DNA of 64,000 bases. Origin: Dromiciops gliroides (lineage: Eukaryota; Chordata; Mammalia; Microbiotheria; Microbiotheriidae). Each line of letters begins with the position of its first letter. Within the stretch, counting starts at the first letter, position 1. The position numbers and the translations under genes are program-made. This document shows, piece by piece, positions 42,901 to 49,175 of the stretch. The DNA is taken from positions 446,914,822 through 446,978,821 of the forward strand of contig NC_057864.1 of NCBI RefSeq assembly GCF_019393635.1. Reading direction: 5' to 3'. Under the pieces are notes generated by a model, which was not told the origin of the DNA, did no database searches, and was given only the letters and a program-made list of their open reading frames with translations.

Positions 42901-45900
42901 GTCCACACAAACTTACGGAGTGCTATATGGGTAGCATCCTCTAAAGGATATCCTCTTTTTGCAGAATTGATGACACAGAATCCTATAGAGGACATTGCCT
43001 GCTCCCTGTAGACAAGAAAAAACAAGAAGTCTCACAAATATTATACTTCAAAATTCCATACCGTCTTTAAAATTTAACTCAGCCACTACTTTTTTCACCC
43101 AATGTGGGGGGAAAATGACATGCTTATAAAATCAACTGGCGGGGGCAGCTAGGTGGCACAGTGGATAGAGCACTGACCCTGGATTCAGGAGGACCTGAGT
43201 TCAAATCCAGTCTCAGACACTTGATATTTACTTGCTGTGTGACCCTGGGCAAGTCACTTAACTCTCACTGCCCCTCCCCAAAAATAAAATATTTTTAAAA
43301 ATCAACTGGCATTGTTTTATATATTTTTATATATTTACTACATATATATTTACTATTTTTATATACTTACTAAACACTGAGTAAAATTCTAAAGCAACGG
43401 TTTTATGTGACACCCCCCCCCATATTCCTATTTATGTTGAATTTTTAAAATTTCCTACCTCTCAAGTTTTTGAGAAGATAATTCAACTTGTACGGTAGTA
43501 TCCTTTTGAATGAGCTCATTTCTAATTGCTTTGGGGTTTGCCTCTCCTACATCACTGAGCTGCATATACATACAAGTGCAATCTCTAAGACAGAGCTCTA
43601 GAGCTAGAAACCCAGACTCACGTTGCCAATTGGAGTACATTTCTGTAGCAGCTATACAGGGAGCTTTCAGCAGCTGTGCGATAGCGGCTCTTGTATTTGG
43701 GTCCCACAGTGTGAATGATGAAACGGGCAGCCAGATTGAATCCTTTTGTAAACTTTGCTTCCCCAGTTCGGCAACCTAAGTGTACAAGGCAGTATAAACG
43801 AGGCAAAGTCTTACCAAAAAGAATGGAAATAAAGTACTTGGATAGGAAGTCTTTTCATTATCAAAATCTAAAATACCAATGGGTCCCAAGTCATGACTAA
43901 GATATAAGGCTGGGCTTAAATGTTTTGGCAGTGGCAAAAAGAGACCACTCCTTGCCTTCTATAGTCTGGAGAAACTACACCAATTCCAATAGCTAGCAAG
44001 CCTATTGTGATTCTGACTTAGCACTCTACTTACTATTCCTAACCCCATTTTCCTCCATTCTCTGTAGGGCATTCATTGTTAAAATCTTTTCTTGTAAAGG
44101 CTGTTTTCCTGCTTTTGCTTACTTCACACCATTAGTTTCATCCGAGAGTTCCCAAGCTTCTCTGAATTGTTCATATCCATCATTTGTTTTGGAGCAATAA
44201 CATTCCCATTGCATCAATTTGTGGAACCATTTCACACCTTGCTTACAATTCTTTACTAGCCCCTTCCCCCCAAAAAAAGTGTTGCTGTGAGTATTACTTT
44301 TTTCTTTTTGTCTTTTTTGGAGTATTTCAACAGACCTATGATGCCTTCCCCTCTGTCTCTAATCTCCTAGGGTATATGCCTAGTTGTGGTTATCACTGGG
44401 TCGTAGAATATGTAGAGTTATTGGCTTTTCTAGTAGAATTTAAAATTATTTTTCAGAATGGTTGGACTAATTCACAGCTCTGCCCACAGTGTATTAGTTA
44501 TGTAATGATTGGAATGATGCCACCTATTGAAGACTTGCTGTGGGAAAGCTCTGCCATGAGGAAAATGCCTCAGAGGGCAAGGCCATGTGGCTTTTCCTTG
44601 GCGTCAGGAAGTGACGTTTGCTCATGGGTGCTATCTATCAAGGCTACCAGCCAATCAACTTGAGGAGCCTCCTATTTTCTGAGAGGAGACAGAAAGGAGG
44701 AAAGAGGGCCTGCGTGGAGAGCTTTCACTCTTTTGGGTTCCGTACTTGATGGTGGTGGTGGTGGCGGCAGAGGACTTCACAGGAAATTTGAGGAAAGATA
44801 GGAATGCCAGGCTGTTGGAATTCTGTTCTCAATCTTTTTCTTTCTATTTTCCAATAAACCCTTAAGAACCTAAACTCGTTTTATCAGTGATTTTAGTCAG
44901 TTTCCCCCAAAACTGGGGGAACAGATTAGAATCCACATTTAGAATCTTAAATTACACAGTTAACTGTCTTCCCATGGTTCTTTCTGACCATTTTTGCCTT
45001 TTATCATCTTCACCAGTTTGTTGTGTGAAATGAAAACTCAGAGTTTTTGTTTTCATTTAATCATTAGAGACTGAGAACCCATTCTTATGCCCAGCTGCCA
45101 TAAAGGTTGTTCCCCATTCATGGCATTACTTTTCTTACCTCAGTGTCTTTTCCCAGGCTCTCCTCCAAGTCTATAAGGTTTTTCTTCTCCTTTACCTCTT
45201 GGAATTCCCAATGCCCTTCAAGGCTCCCGTGCCACCTCCTACACAAGACTCTTTCTCCACCCACCCATCCCCATCAATTGTCACTCCCTTTCTTTAGAAA
45301 TTACTTTGTATTTTTCCATGTACAAGTTGTTTCCCACTAGTAGAATGTAAAGACCTGGAGGACAGAGACCAGGACATTTTCATCTTTGTAGCCCTAGTCA
45401 AGCATAATACCTTTCACGGAGCAGGCACTTAAGAGAGTTTTATTGAAATGACTGTAGTATCACATTATTAACTTACATTCAGCTTGAAGTTCATTAAAAA
45501 CCTTACCTCTTTTTCAAGGAAATTGCTATCTGTCCCTGTGTGCCTTATAATGTACTTGTAACACTGATTCAGTAAATCCAAGGGTAACACTTTCCGTTTA
45601 TTCCCATAAAATTGAATCTTATTATATCTGAACCAATGTACTAGTCCATCAAAATCTTTTTGAATTCTAATTTTGTCATCTAGTTTGTTAGCTATTTCTC
45701 CCAGTTTGGTGCAACTGAAAAGTTAGTAAACATGTCTTAGGGTCACCTATTTAGAGGTCATTTAGTTCAACACCTTCATTTTATAGCAGATTATTCTCTA
45801 ACAATCAAGAAGACTAGAAAAAAAAACAAAACAAAACATTAATTTACCTTTGAGTTTCTGGAGTTCTTCTTTCAAATCAGGCCCTGCAAGCATAAAGATG

Positions 45901-46908
45901 CTTTCTGATACTGGATTCTTATCAGTGAGAGTTTCATTGCTGGTATTGACTATAGCTGTACAGTTTAGTAAAGCTACATCTCCTTTCCTAAGGAAACAAG
46001 ACATTCAAAGCAGTTTGCAAATTAGCTCAGAAAGCTGAATAAGTGCTGCTCTTCATCTTTCCTTATAGTGAGTTTCTTATTCTGTTAAATTTTTCTTCTC
46101 AAAATTCAGTACCTTATTAAAGGAAATAATCTTATAATATGGTTTACAAGGGGCATTGAGGTGGTACAGTGGATAGAGCATCCAGCAGTCAAAAGGACCT
46201 GAGTTCAAATCTGACCTTACTAGGTAGATACTTACTAGTTATGTGACCCTTGCCAAGTCATTTAACCCTGACTGCCTCCCCCAAAATAAAATAAAAATAA
46301 AATGGTTTACAGCACAAGTACAATCATGTTTTCCTTTCTTATTTTTCTTCTTTTTTATGTATTTGGATACTTGGACTTTATGAAGGAAGATAAAGTAAAA
46401 TGTATTAATTGGGCAAGGGGGAAACATTTTATCTTCTTTCCATCACACCTTGATTCTACCAGCTCATTTTAAAAGACAGACCAGAAAAGAAGAAATAACT
46501 TTCGGAAAGTTATATCTAGACATGACATTGAAACATATGAACCCCTTTTATTGCTTCTGAAATATCTATTTTTCTTGTAATATATCTAAAGACATACCTA
46601 TGTAATCTATTATTTATATATATTTCTATTTTATCTATCTAGAGTTGACTATTGTTCCTTTAAATTGGGTTTAATGTCAAAGAATTATGAGAATTGCTAC
46701 TCCTAGTCCTCTGTATTAATTACACTTACCAAAGAATCACTTTTCCACTGAGCTTTTTACTGAAGGGAAAAGGTGATCTAATGACTTCATCCTGGACTTT
46801 TTCAGTTAGAGTTTCTGAAGAATTTACTTCATCTGCTTCATACCATTCAAACCAGCTGGGCAGAGTATCAATATCCACAAACTGGGAAGGAGCACCCAAA
46901 GGATCCAT
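4091..46908 (-). CDS. GDAP2: GDAP2, macro domain plus CRAL-TRIO protein (12 coding exons; terminal coding exon not found)
   Basis: Ganglioside-induced differentiation-associated protein 2. The spliced exons 46730-46908, 45848-45987, 43622-43775, 42917-43005, 33356-33432, 32575-32734, 31944-32100, 21399-21475, 16083-16159, 14511-14650, 13528-13582 and 4091-4234 give 1,449 nt (483 codons) with no stop or frameshift, GT-AG borders throughout and agreeing phases. Residues about 45-225 form a macro domain and about 333-481 a CRAL-TRIO/Sec14-like lipid-binding domain. The start follows [10 protein letters not shown], the N-terminus I remember for mammalian GDAP2. The human protein is 497 aa, so roughly 14-15 C-terminal codons are missing and probably lie beyond the left edge. 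Family knowledge: the macro domain is not thought to be an active ADP-ribosyl hydrolase, and biallelic loss in humans causes a recessive spinocerebellar ataxia. It is divergent from WDR3 and shares its promoter. No sign of pseudogenisation. Confidence 0.96.
4443..4745 (+). repeat. Ancient dispersed repeat, unclassified family copy 1
   Basis: Starts 'aagcatttatcaagcactta', continues 'cactggggatacaaagaaaggc' and 'ggaggaaacatgcaaa'. The same order is seen at 24840-25130, 26890-27650, 28720-28860 and 49940-50110. Confidence 0.6.
5140..6840 (-). mobile_element. L1 3' UTR and ORF2 C-terminal part (antisense)
   Basis: 5395-5600 is the antisense marsupial L1 3' end (cctaccccttgagaaggcaa). 5900-6830 is antisense ORF2, with words such as attgatgggcagcccctcaa and agaatggctaaagcagttta also present in the L1 copies at 53290 and 58250. 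5140-5370 is a second overlapping piece. An (AC)n tract is at 5619-5639. Confidence 0.8.
6950..8515 (-). mobile_element. L1/HAL1-like ORF1 and GC-rich 5' region (antisense)
   Basis: The minus strand matches the ORF1-type block at 35930-36130: attaaaggatgggagg and ctaccagcaaa-like wording recur in both. 7850-8515 is a GC-richer leader, as expected for the 5' UTR. ORF1 is broken. Confidence 0.6.
8530..8945 (+). mobile_element. CR1-like LINE fragment, then L2-like 3' end
   Basis: 8530-8680 has the CR1 RT-domain words 'gttagaccacctttggagg' and 'ctggagaaggtccagaagag'. 8690-8945 is L2-like, ending 'ataagtgcttcatagatatt'. Confidence 0.5.
9075..9230 (+). mobile_element. MIR/THER-like SINE 3' part
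   Basis: 'catcagtttcctcatctgaa', then the 'gggttgttct' and 'aaaccttaaaagc' words of MIR-type tails. Confidence 0.6.
9640..9985 (+). mobile_element. CR1/L3-like LINE fragment
   Basis: 'gatttggatgaagtcatgaa' followed by 'gaagatgacacaaaacc' parallels the antisense CR1-like segment at 17830-18000; the shared ancestor is the RT C-terminal coding part. Confidence 0.55.
9990..11110. other. AT-rich intronic stretch, nothing recognised
   Basis: GDAP2 intron between coding exons 11 and 12. No splice-bounded coding segment, SINE or LINE word stands out; short ORFs are random. Confidence 0.5.
11115..11330 (+). mobile_element. tRNA-derived CORE-SINE (sense) with long A-rich tail
   Basis: Begins ggggaagctaggtggtgcag, has the full CORE block and an expanded A/C-rich tail to about 11330. 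Confidence 0.9.
12155..12305 (-). mobile_element. MIR-like SINE (antisense)
   Basis: 'tttacaaagcacttaccata', then 'ctccattttacaaataagaa' and 'cctgaggctcagagagatta', the antisense MIR tail order. Confidence 0.6.
12400..12535. repeat. AT-rich imperfect repeat
   Basis: Nearly pure A/T with repeated 'atacaatata' and 'attatat' words. Confidence 0.6.
12705..12945. repeat. Compound microsatellite (TATG)n/(TG)n/(CA)n/(CT)n
   Basis: A TATG/TG-rich block at 12714-12818, a gtgcgcgcgtgcac core near 12868-12882, a (CA)n run to about 12926 and (CT)n to 12944. The alternating purine-pyrimidine tract is long. Confidence 0.95.
12990..13050 (+). mobile_element. L2-type 3' end remnant
   Basis: 'ggaacacagtaagtacttaa' then 'taaattcctattgattga'. 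Confidence 0.5.
13497..13520. repeat. (AT)n microsatellite at the GDAP2 exon 11 donor
   Basis: A near-perfect TA run that starts right after the gtagagt donor of the 55-nt exon (exon end 13528). Confidence 0.95.
13528..13582 (-). CDS. GDAP2: GDAP2 coding exon 11 (55-nt exon, CRAL-TRIO domain)
   Basis: A very short exon. Acceptor aaatcag; translation (K)[18 protein letters not shown]; donor gtagagt. An (AT)n run of about 25 nt begins within a few bases of the donor on its intron side (13497-13520). Phase 0 out. Confidence 0.95.
14359..14455. repeat. GA-rich purine tract
   Basis: Almost 100 nt of G and A on the plus strand, close to the 3' side of GDAP2 exon 10. On the GDAP2 sense strand it is polypyrimidine and lies in the intron downstream of the donor. 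Confidence 0.85.
14511..14650 (-). CDS. GDAP2: GDAP2 coding exon 10 (CRAL-TRIO domain)
   Basis: Acceptor tttttcag. Translation [20 protein letters not shown], then [20 protein letters not shown] and YDVVDI(K). It ends at 14511 before gttagt, phase 2 (AA|A). The sequence is essentially the same as I remember for human GDAP2, so this part is strongly constrained. Confidence 0.97.
14840..16080. other. AT-rich intronic stretch, nothing recognised
   Basis: GDAP2 intron between exons 9 and 10. I saw no convincing repeat or coding segment. Confidence 0.5.
16083..16159 (-). CDS. GDAP2: GDAP2 coding exon 9 (CRAL-TRIO domain)
   Basis: A 77-nt exon. Acceptor tttgtag; translation (G)[18 protein letters not shown], then TLIDMDK; donor gtaagc. 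The hydrophobic strand VMVVVG with the following NIP is the first core strand of the CRAL-TRIO fold in this family. Phase 0. Confidence 0.96.
16195..16555 (-). mobile_element. MIR/THER-like SINE (antisense) with L2-like insert
   Basis: 'cagtgctttaagacttacaa', 'ctcatttgatcctcacaaca' and, after a short L2-like 'cccattggattttgtgcccc' block, the antisense CORE-like 'gtgatttgcctggtgtcatg'. It looks interrupted. Confidence 0.5.
16560..17080. other. Intronic stretch, unclassified
   Basis: Mixed composition with no repeat family I can name; no exon signals on the GDAP2 strand. Confidence 0.4.
17545..17805 (-). mobile_element. MAR1-type SINE (antisense)
   Basis: The antisense tail 'cttggcaaagatactggagc' then 'ctcattttacagatgaggaa' and the antisense CORE block, ending near 'atccactgtgcca'. 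The tail matches the copies at 37365 and 40835 in the other orientation. Confidence 0.7.
18174..18358 (+). mobile_element. tRNA-derived CORE-SINE (sense)
   Basis: 'ctggggcagctaggtggcac' to 'aaccccaattgcctcacccc' with an A/C-rich tail. Confidence 0.92.
18880..19445 (+). mobile_element. Possible solo LTR of an endogenous retrovirus
   Basis: A GC-richer block with 'gccaatgagcttgaagc', 'tggtggtggaggacttggag' and a poly-A signal 'caccaataaatgctta'. Its layout parallels 44520-44940. No LTR coding partner is seen. A G-run lies at 19026-19038. Confidence 0.35.
20440..20700 (+). mobile_element. MIR/THER-like SINE, near full length
   Basis: A head 'caaggtggtggagtagatag', a CORE 'gacacattagctacatgatc' and a tail 'gggttgttgtgcggatattt'. 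Confidence 0.75.
20840..21020 (-). mobile_element. MIR-like SINE (antisense)
   Basis: 'ggccagagaggcccagtaag' then 'gtcacacagctagtaaatag'. Confidence 0.6.
21399..21475 (-). CDS. GDAP2: GDAP2 coding exon 8
   Basis: A 77-nt exon isolated between introns of about 10.5 and 5.2 kb. Acceptor tctctag; translation (N)[17 protein letters not shown], then SLKALYQT(G); donor gtaagt. It begins the CRAL-TRIO half. Confidence 0.96.
21650..21785 (-). mobile_element. MIR-like SINE fragment (antisense)
   Basis: 'ctcattttacaaatgaggaa' then 'actgagacccagagaaggtg'. Confidence 0.65.
21830..22310 (+). mobile_element. L1 ORF2 fragment, RT active-site region (decayed)
   Basis: It shows the RT order seen at 38040-38380: 'tattcaacacagagctagaa' then 'tcagatgacatgatagtata', a degraded ADD box, then 'aaaatacttgggagtatatt'. 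Confidence 0.7.
22310..22425. repeat. Compound TATG/CATA microsatellite
   Basis: Repeated tatgcat and acacac words. Confidence 0.85.
22438..22597 (-). mobile_element. tRNA-derived CORE-SINE (antisense)
   Basis: Poly-T, gcagggaattgggggttaag, antisense CORE, ending cacctaggtgcccc. Confidence 0.92.
23042..23200 (+). mobile_element. tRNA-derived CORE-SINE (sense)
   Basis: 'ggggcagctaggtggtgcag' to 'aaccccaattgcctcact' with A-tail. A flanking 'actttactgagtttt' occurs on both sides (about 23030 and 23202) and is a plausible target duplication. Confidence 0.93.
23215..24770. other. AT-rich intronic stretch, mostly unclassified
   Basis: No coding exon or strong repeat match. 24435-24545 may be a worn CORE-SINE ('gggccttagtggacagagca'). 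Confidence 0.4.
24780..25130 (+). repeat. Ancient dispersed repeat, copy 2 (with MIR tail before it)
   Basis: 'aagcatttatcaaacacctt', 'gctgtgctaaacactggggc', 'ggagctcccaatctaataga', 'gcaaacaactatgtacac', the same order as at 4443. Confidence 0.65.
25853..26005 (+). mobile_element. tRNA-derived CORE-SINE (sense)
   Basis: 'gagcagctaggtggcgcagt' to 'cactta accctcattgcctc' with A-rich tail. The target duplication 'aaagtatatgaaatct' flanks it at about 25836 and 26013. Confidence 0.93.
26345..26560 (+). mobile_element. RTE-like LINE reverse transcriptase remnant
   Basis: One frame reads RQGYVYSPM and further on FLADDV, resembling the RTE/BovB 'RQG.xxSP' and ADD boxes but with the spacing shortened by deletion. 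The call is from motif order only. Confidence 0.4.
26890..27660 (+). repeat. Ancient dispersed repeat, copy 3, longest, with TG microsatellite inside
   Basis: 'aggcaatgaggctataaatg' and 'ggggagcttaccctcattac' correspond to the start block. 27130-27650 adds a downstream G/A-rich part ('tcctgtaggcaacaggaagc'). A (TG)n/(TATG)n tract lies at 27008-27068. Confidence 0.55.
27780..27970 (+). mobile_element. RTE-like LINE ORF2 C-terminal remnant
   Basis: One frame reads KR*TGHMMKD, similar to the conserved RTE 'RRWAGHxMR' motif with a stop. It may belong with 26345-26560 as one element interrupted by the older or younger repeat between them. Confidence 0.4.
28510..28865 (+). mobile_element. MIR-like SINE, then dispersed repeat copy 4
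   Basis: 28510-28660 MIR ('taagtcacttaacatctcag', 'tctttatctgtaaaatta'). 28715-28860 has 'cagcatttattaagtgccta' and 'acaaggagctcatagtctt'. Confidence 0.55.
28870..29715. other. Intronic stretch, unclassified
   Basis: No repeat or exon recognised. Confidence 0.4.
29715..29990 (+). mobile_element. MIR/THER-like SINE, near full length
   Basis: Head 'gccaagatgcactggacaga', CORE 'cactagctgtgtgaccctat', tail 'aaaatggggattataagaac' and 'gttgttgtgaggatcaaatg', then 'cacataaggcactatatgtg'. Confidence 0.8.
30600..30800 (-). mobile_element. MIR-like SINE (antisense, worn)
   Basis: 'tttgcaaagacttttacttg' and 'gtttcacaaataatgaagc'. Confidence 0.45.
31690..31875 (+). mobile_element. L2/CR1-type LINE reverse transcriptase remnant
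   Basis: 'cttcctgacctctttgcagt' then 'gtttgacagtgttaacta' echoes the L2 'DLSAAFDTVDH' coding box. Confidence 0.55.
31944..32100 (-). CDS. GDAP2: GDAP2 coding exon 7 (acidic linker, start of second half)
   Basis: Acceptor attacag. Translation (D)[17 protein letters not shown], then [20 protein letters not shown] and [14 protein letters not shown]. The acidic run EEEDE precedes a charged helical stretch. It ends at 31944 before gtaaga, phase 2 (AA|T). Confidence 0.96.
32575..32734 (-). CDS. GDAP2: GDAP2 coding exon 6 (macro domain end and linker)
   Basis: Acceptor ttcacag. Translation [20 protein letters not shown], then [20 protein letters not shown] and [13 protein letters not shown]. This is the linker between macro and CRAL-TRIO domains. 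It ends at 32575 before gtgagt, phase 1. Confidence 0.96.
33356..33432 (-). CDS. GDAP2: GDAP2 coding exon 5 (end of macro domain)
   Basis: A 77-nt exon that is easily missed. Acceptor cctatag at 33434-33433; translation (R)[17 protein letters not shown], then FAVSELEE; donor gtattt after GAG. The donor is weak at +4 to +6 but the phase (0) and the protein continuity fit exactly. Confidence 0.95.
33687..34029. mobile_element. Mariner-type MITE split by a SINE
   Basis: Left end cagagtgtcccaaaattctt after TA; the right end, reversed, reads agggtgtcccaaaagtgtta. The inverted ends match at about 17 of 20 positions, with TA flanks. Without the SINE and its duplication the element is only about 175 bp, too short to encode a transposase. 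Confidence 0.75.
33751..33904 (+). mobile_element. tRNA-derived CORE-SINE (sense) with 15-bp target duplication
   Basis: A complete copy from ggggcagctagatggcgcag to the A-tail. aaagaatgaaactaa occurs at 33736-33750 and 33905-33919. Confidence 0.95.
34030..34470 (+). mobile_element. L2-type LINE 3' segment
   Basis: 'ctggtgcctttgcacaagtt', 'ttgaaagctgggactgtatt', 'cccagcatagcatttagaca'. Confidence 0.7.
37362..37618 (+). mobile_element. MAR1-type SINE inside the L1
   Basis: A tRNA-like head ('ggggccaactaggtagcact'), CORE, then the tail 'aaatggcaaaccactccact' and 'tttgccaagaaaatccaaat'. The ORF2 text resumes on its far side ('atatcaataaaaaacc'). Confidence 0.8.
37784..37930 (+). mobile_element. 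tRNA-derived CORE-SINE inside the L1, with target duplication
   Basis: 'tggcagctaggtgacgcagt' to 'aaccctcactgccccgcctc'. Flanking atatgtagtatct at 37770-37782 and 37935-37947. Confidence 0.92.
40440..40830. mobile_element. Possible LTR fragment
   Basis: An imperfect internal duplication 'ctggattattggctgattt' / 'ctggattactggctgattt' at about 40540-40580, then a GC-richer block. It resembles LTR composition, but the class is unproven. Confidence 0.3.
40835..41078 (+). mobile_element. MAR1-type SINE (sense)
   Basis: CORE at 40900-40955, then 'aaatgggaaaccactccact' and 'aaagaaaaccccatggacag', ending 'attgaacaataacaag'. Confidence 0.8.
41130..42195 (-). mobile_element. L1 fragments (antisense), split by a SINE
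   Basis: 41150-41570 is antisense ORF2 3' part ('gtttttcagaatggctgaat'). 41590-42195 is a second antisense ORF2 part around the SINE at 41764. Confidence 0.7.
41764..41907 (-). mobile_element. tRNA-derived CORE-SINE (antisense) with target duplication
   Basis: Poly-T, gcagggcaatgggggttaag to cacctagctgcccc. tatgctgcttatct flanks it at about 41750-41763 and 41908-41922. Confidence 0.94.
42214..42358 (+). mobile_element. tRNA-derived CORE-SINE (sense) with target duplication
   Basis: 'ggctgctaggtggtgcggtg' to A-tail. aaaagaagttggtga flanks it (about 42197-42211 and 42360-42374). Confidence 0.93.
42410..42660 (+). mobile_element. L2-type LINE 3' end
   Basis: 'acaagaagcctttcctagta', 'ctccccattagactgtgagc', 'ctggcacagagtaggagttt'. 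Confidence 0.75.
42917..43005 (-). CDS. GDAP2: GDAP2 coding exon 4 (macro domain)
   Basis: Acceptor tctacag. The translation [20 protein letters not shown], then LEDATHIAL(R), matches the macro-domain segment before its last helices. It ends at 42917 before donor gtaagt, phase 1 (C|GC). The intron that follows is almost 9.5 kb and carries the near-full-length L1. Confidence 0.96.
43141..43298 (+). mobile_element. tRNA-derived CORE-SINE (sense) with target duplication
   Basis: 'gggggcagctaggtggcaca' to A-tail. aaaatcaactggc flanks it at about 43128-43140 and 43299-43311. It lies in the 616-nt intron between GDAP2 exons 3 and 4. Confidence 0.94.
43622..43775 (-). CDS. GDAP2: GDAP2 coding exon 3 (macro domain centre)
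   Basis: Acceptor acttag at 43777-43776. The translation [20 protein letters not shown], then [20 protein letters not shown], contains the macro-domain 'IIHTVGP' strand-loop. It ends at 43622 before gtgagt in phase 2. The codon made with the next exon is ACG (Thr158), where I recall Lys in the human protein; a single-base difference at a splice junction. Confidence 0.96.
44085..44515 (-). mobile_element. L1 ORF2 C-terminal fragment (antisense)
   Basis: 'atttttcagaatggttggac' and 'taatctcctagggtatatgc' have counterparts at 6080-6180. Confidence 0.65.
44520..44945 (+). mobile_element. Probable solo LTR of an endogenous retrovirus
   Basis: 'tgacgtttgctcatgggtgc', 'gccaatcaacttgaggagcc', a GGT/GGC-rich block near 44750-44770, and the poly-A signal 'ttccaataaacccttaagaa'. 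The order resembles 18880-19445. No internal retroviral genes are adjacent. Confidence 0.45.
45085..45445 (+). mobile_element. L2-type LINE 3' segment
   Basis: 'aatgcccttcaaggctcccg', 'cctcctacacaagactcttt', 'gaatgtaaagacctggagga'. Confidence 0.75.
45490..45725 (-). mobile_element. CR1-like LINE fragment (antisense)
   Basis: 'atcaaaatctttttgaattc' then 'tcatctagtttgttagctat' parallels the antisense block at 17860-17930. Confidence 0.55.
45848..45987 (-). CDS. GDAP2: GDAP2 coding exon 2 (macro domain N-terminal half)
   Basis: Acceptor ttccttag precedes GAAAGGAGATG. The exon encodes [18 protein letters not shown], then [20 protein letters not shown]. This is the macro-domain nucleotide-binding strand; the usual N-A-A-N signature reads N-T-S-N and is not followed by the Gly-rich loop of active hydrolases. 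It ends at 45848 before gtaaat, phase 1 (G|GT). Confidence 0.96.
46149..46302 (+). mobile_element. tRNA-derived CORE-SINE (sense), diverged
   Basis: 'aggggcattgaggtggtaca' to A-rich tail. atatggtttaca / aaatggtttaca flank it (46137 and 46300). Confidence 0.88.
46730..46908 (-). CDS. GDAP2: GDAP2 coding exon 1 (residues 1-59 and first two bases of W60)
   Basis: The ATG at 46908-46906 begins [19 protein letters not shown]; the exon ends at 46730 before donor gtaagt and splits the W60 codon TG|G. A likely acceptor (ttatag) puts the exon's 5' boundary at 46959, leaving about 50 nt of 5'UTR in it. The middle (residues 20-50, acidic and Ser/Thr rich) differs most from the human protein as I remember it, in keeping with an unstructured lead into the macro domain. 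Confidence 0.95.
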
Positions 46909-46999
46909 GGAATGAAACTTGACTCTAACTTCTTAGCAATTTAGTTTTTAACGGAACTCCTATAAGCTTGAAAAACACACACAAAAAGTTTCAGAAAGT

Positions 47000-47540
47000 A
47001 CTTTAAATAACAAAAGAATACTACAGTGTAAAATATCTTAACAGCAACTTTGTTTTAATTATTTAAATATTATATATATGAAAAAAAGTAAAAATCTTGC
47101 CACCTCCAACCAATAACAAGAACAATAAAATGTGCTTTTATTTAATAGTTTTTCATTGGTACTTAAAAATCACTTAATATAACCCCAAATAAAAGGATTA
47201 GTGCTATAAACATGATCTTTCTTCCTAGCAGCCTACAAATCTTTTTCCAGCTTTTTTTCTATCTGGGCTCCTTCCTCCAGATTCCCTTTCCTTTTTTCCT
47301 CTTCTTTCTATCTTTGATTAGAACATGTCTCCTGGGAAACTAAAGTTGAGATGGCAAATTCTAGCTCTGGTTAGTGGCCTGAACTTCTTGAGAAACTGAC
47401 AAGGAAAGGAAAGTAGGCAAACCAAAAATGTTCCTTAATTGTTAAAGTGAATTTCTCCCCAACTGCCAGTGCCCTGCTTCCCAAACTAGCTTGTATTTAT
47501 ATGTATTCACTAGCTTGTATTCACTTGATATTTATGCTAT
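47000..47540. other. Intronic stretch, unclassified
   Basis: First GDAP2 intron next to coding exon 1; AT-rich, no named repeat. Confidence 0.4.
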
Positions 47541-47544
47541 TTAC

Positions 47545-47705
47545 ACCCACACACCCACACACACACATCTCCCTCATTAGAATGGGAGCTTTTTGAGGGC
47601 AGGAAATGTCTTTTTCCTTTTTTTTTTTGGATACCCTCATCATGCACCATACTGCCTGGCAGGCAACATAGTAGGTATTTAATAAACATTTATTAACTGA
47701 GAGAA
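47545..47705 (+). mobile_element. L2-type 3' end
   Basis: 'ctccctcattagaatgggag', 'tttgagggcaggaaatgtct', 'taataaacatttattaac'. Confidence 0.7.
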
Positions 47706-47769
47706 ACATTGAAACCTTTACTAAAAGGATAAAAGTTTGTAAAGTAAGGCTATCTATTGTTACAATATT

Positions 47770-49175
47770 GACATAATATACTACAAATCCTAGCTAAACT
47801 ACCAAGACAAAAATGAAGGAATAAGCATAGGTAAAGACAAAGCAAAAGGATGCCTACTTGTGGGTTTTTCTGACCCTGTTCTTTTTAGGCTTTCCAACCT
47901 GTCTAACTGTACTTTGTTAATCTACTTTGCTAGATCATCATGCTTATCATATTCATAAAATATACTTTATAGAAATAAACCCAAACCTAAATGTTACCCA
48001 AGAAATATTAATTGTGCATAGCTGGGCCACATAAATACCATAAAACTGACAGTATTACCAAAATCAATTTATTTACTTGGTGCCATACTAACTTACCAAA
48101 GCATTGCTTTAAAGAACTAAATAAAACAATAAGATTTAACTGGAGGAACAAAAGGTCTAGAATCTCAAGAAAAAAGTAGGCAGCACCGAGACCTACCAGT
48201 ACTAGATGTCAACTATATAAGTAAGCCCTAATCATCAGAACTAATTTTTATTGGTTAAAAAATAGAAAACAATTCAATCAAATTAGGTATCAATGACCCA
48301 GAAGCAATTTAAAATAGCAGTGAAATGTTTGATAAATCCAAAGAATCAAACTATTTAAGGCTAACAATTCACTATTTTACAAATAATAATTTTTGGAAAA
48401 ATGGAAAACAGCTTGGGAGAAATAAGGTTTAAAATCTCAACTCCAATCGTATCTTGAGCCACATATCATAATAAGCTCCAAATGAAAATAAAATGTCCCA
48501 TCATAAACAAAAGACAGGAGCAGGGAAGGAGAGAACTTTCACACTATGGAGAAGGAAAAAAATTCTTGACCAAACAAGAAAAGGAGAGGATTACAGGAAA
48601 TAAAAAAGTCAAGTTTGAATGCCTAAAACTGAAAGGTTAGTGTATGAACGAAGCAAACACAGCTAAAAGTAGAAGGAAAACTCTGGACTGGGGGAGATCT
48701 TTGTAGCCAATGTTTCTGACACAAGTCTGATTTGCAACATATAAAAGGAAATTGATTGAAATATAGAAAACCATTCATTCTCCAATAGATAAATGATCAA
48801 CATATATGAACATATTAAAAAGCAAGTTGTTAACAATAGAAATGCAAATTAAAAACAATTTTGAAGCTCTACTTCATAAGATCAGATTGTCAAAGAACAA
48901 AGGAAAATGATAATTGTTGGAGGGGACTCAGGAATCGAGAACATCAATATACTGTGAACTGGTTCAACTATTCTGGAAATCAATTTAGAACTGTGTCCCC
49001 AAAGCTATTAAACTGAATATCCTGTGACCCATTAAGTACAAAAATAATCATAAAAGCATTTTTTATTGTAGTAAAGAATTAGAAACCAAGGGGATACCCA
49101 TAAATTGAGGAATAGCTGAACAGATTATTTCATATAAATCTAATAGAATATTATTATGATGAAAGGTGTAAATTC
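47770..49175 (+). mobile_element. L1 ORF2 3' part (sense, heavily decayed)
   Basis: Order as in 38400-39750: 'gacagtattaccaaaatcaa', 'ccgagacctaccagtactag', 'gttggaggggactcaggaat', 'aactggttcaactattctgg', then 'aaattgaggaatagctgaac'. Confidence 0.75.

Noticed and set aside
44184..44663. 159-codon plus-strand ORF
   Set aside because: It spans the antisense L1 fragment and the LTR-like block; opposite strand of the L1 coding sense.
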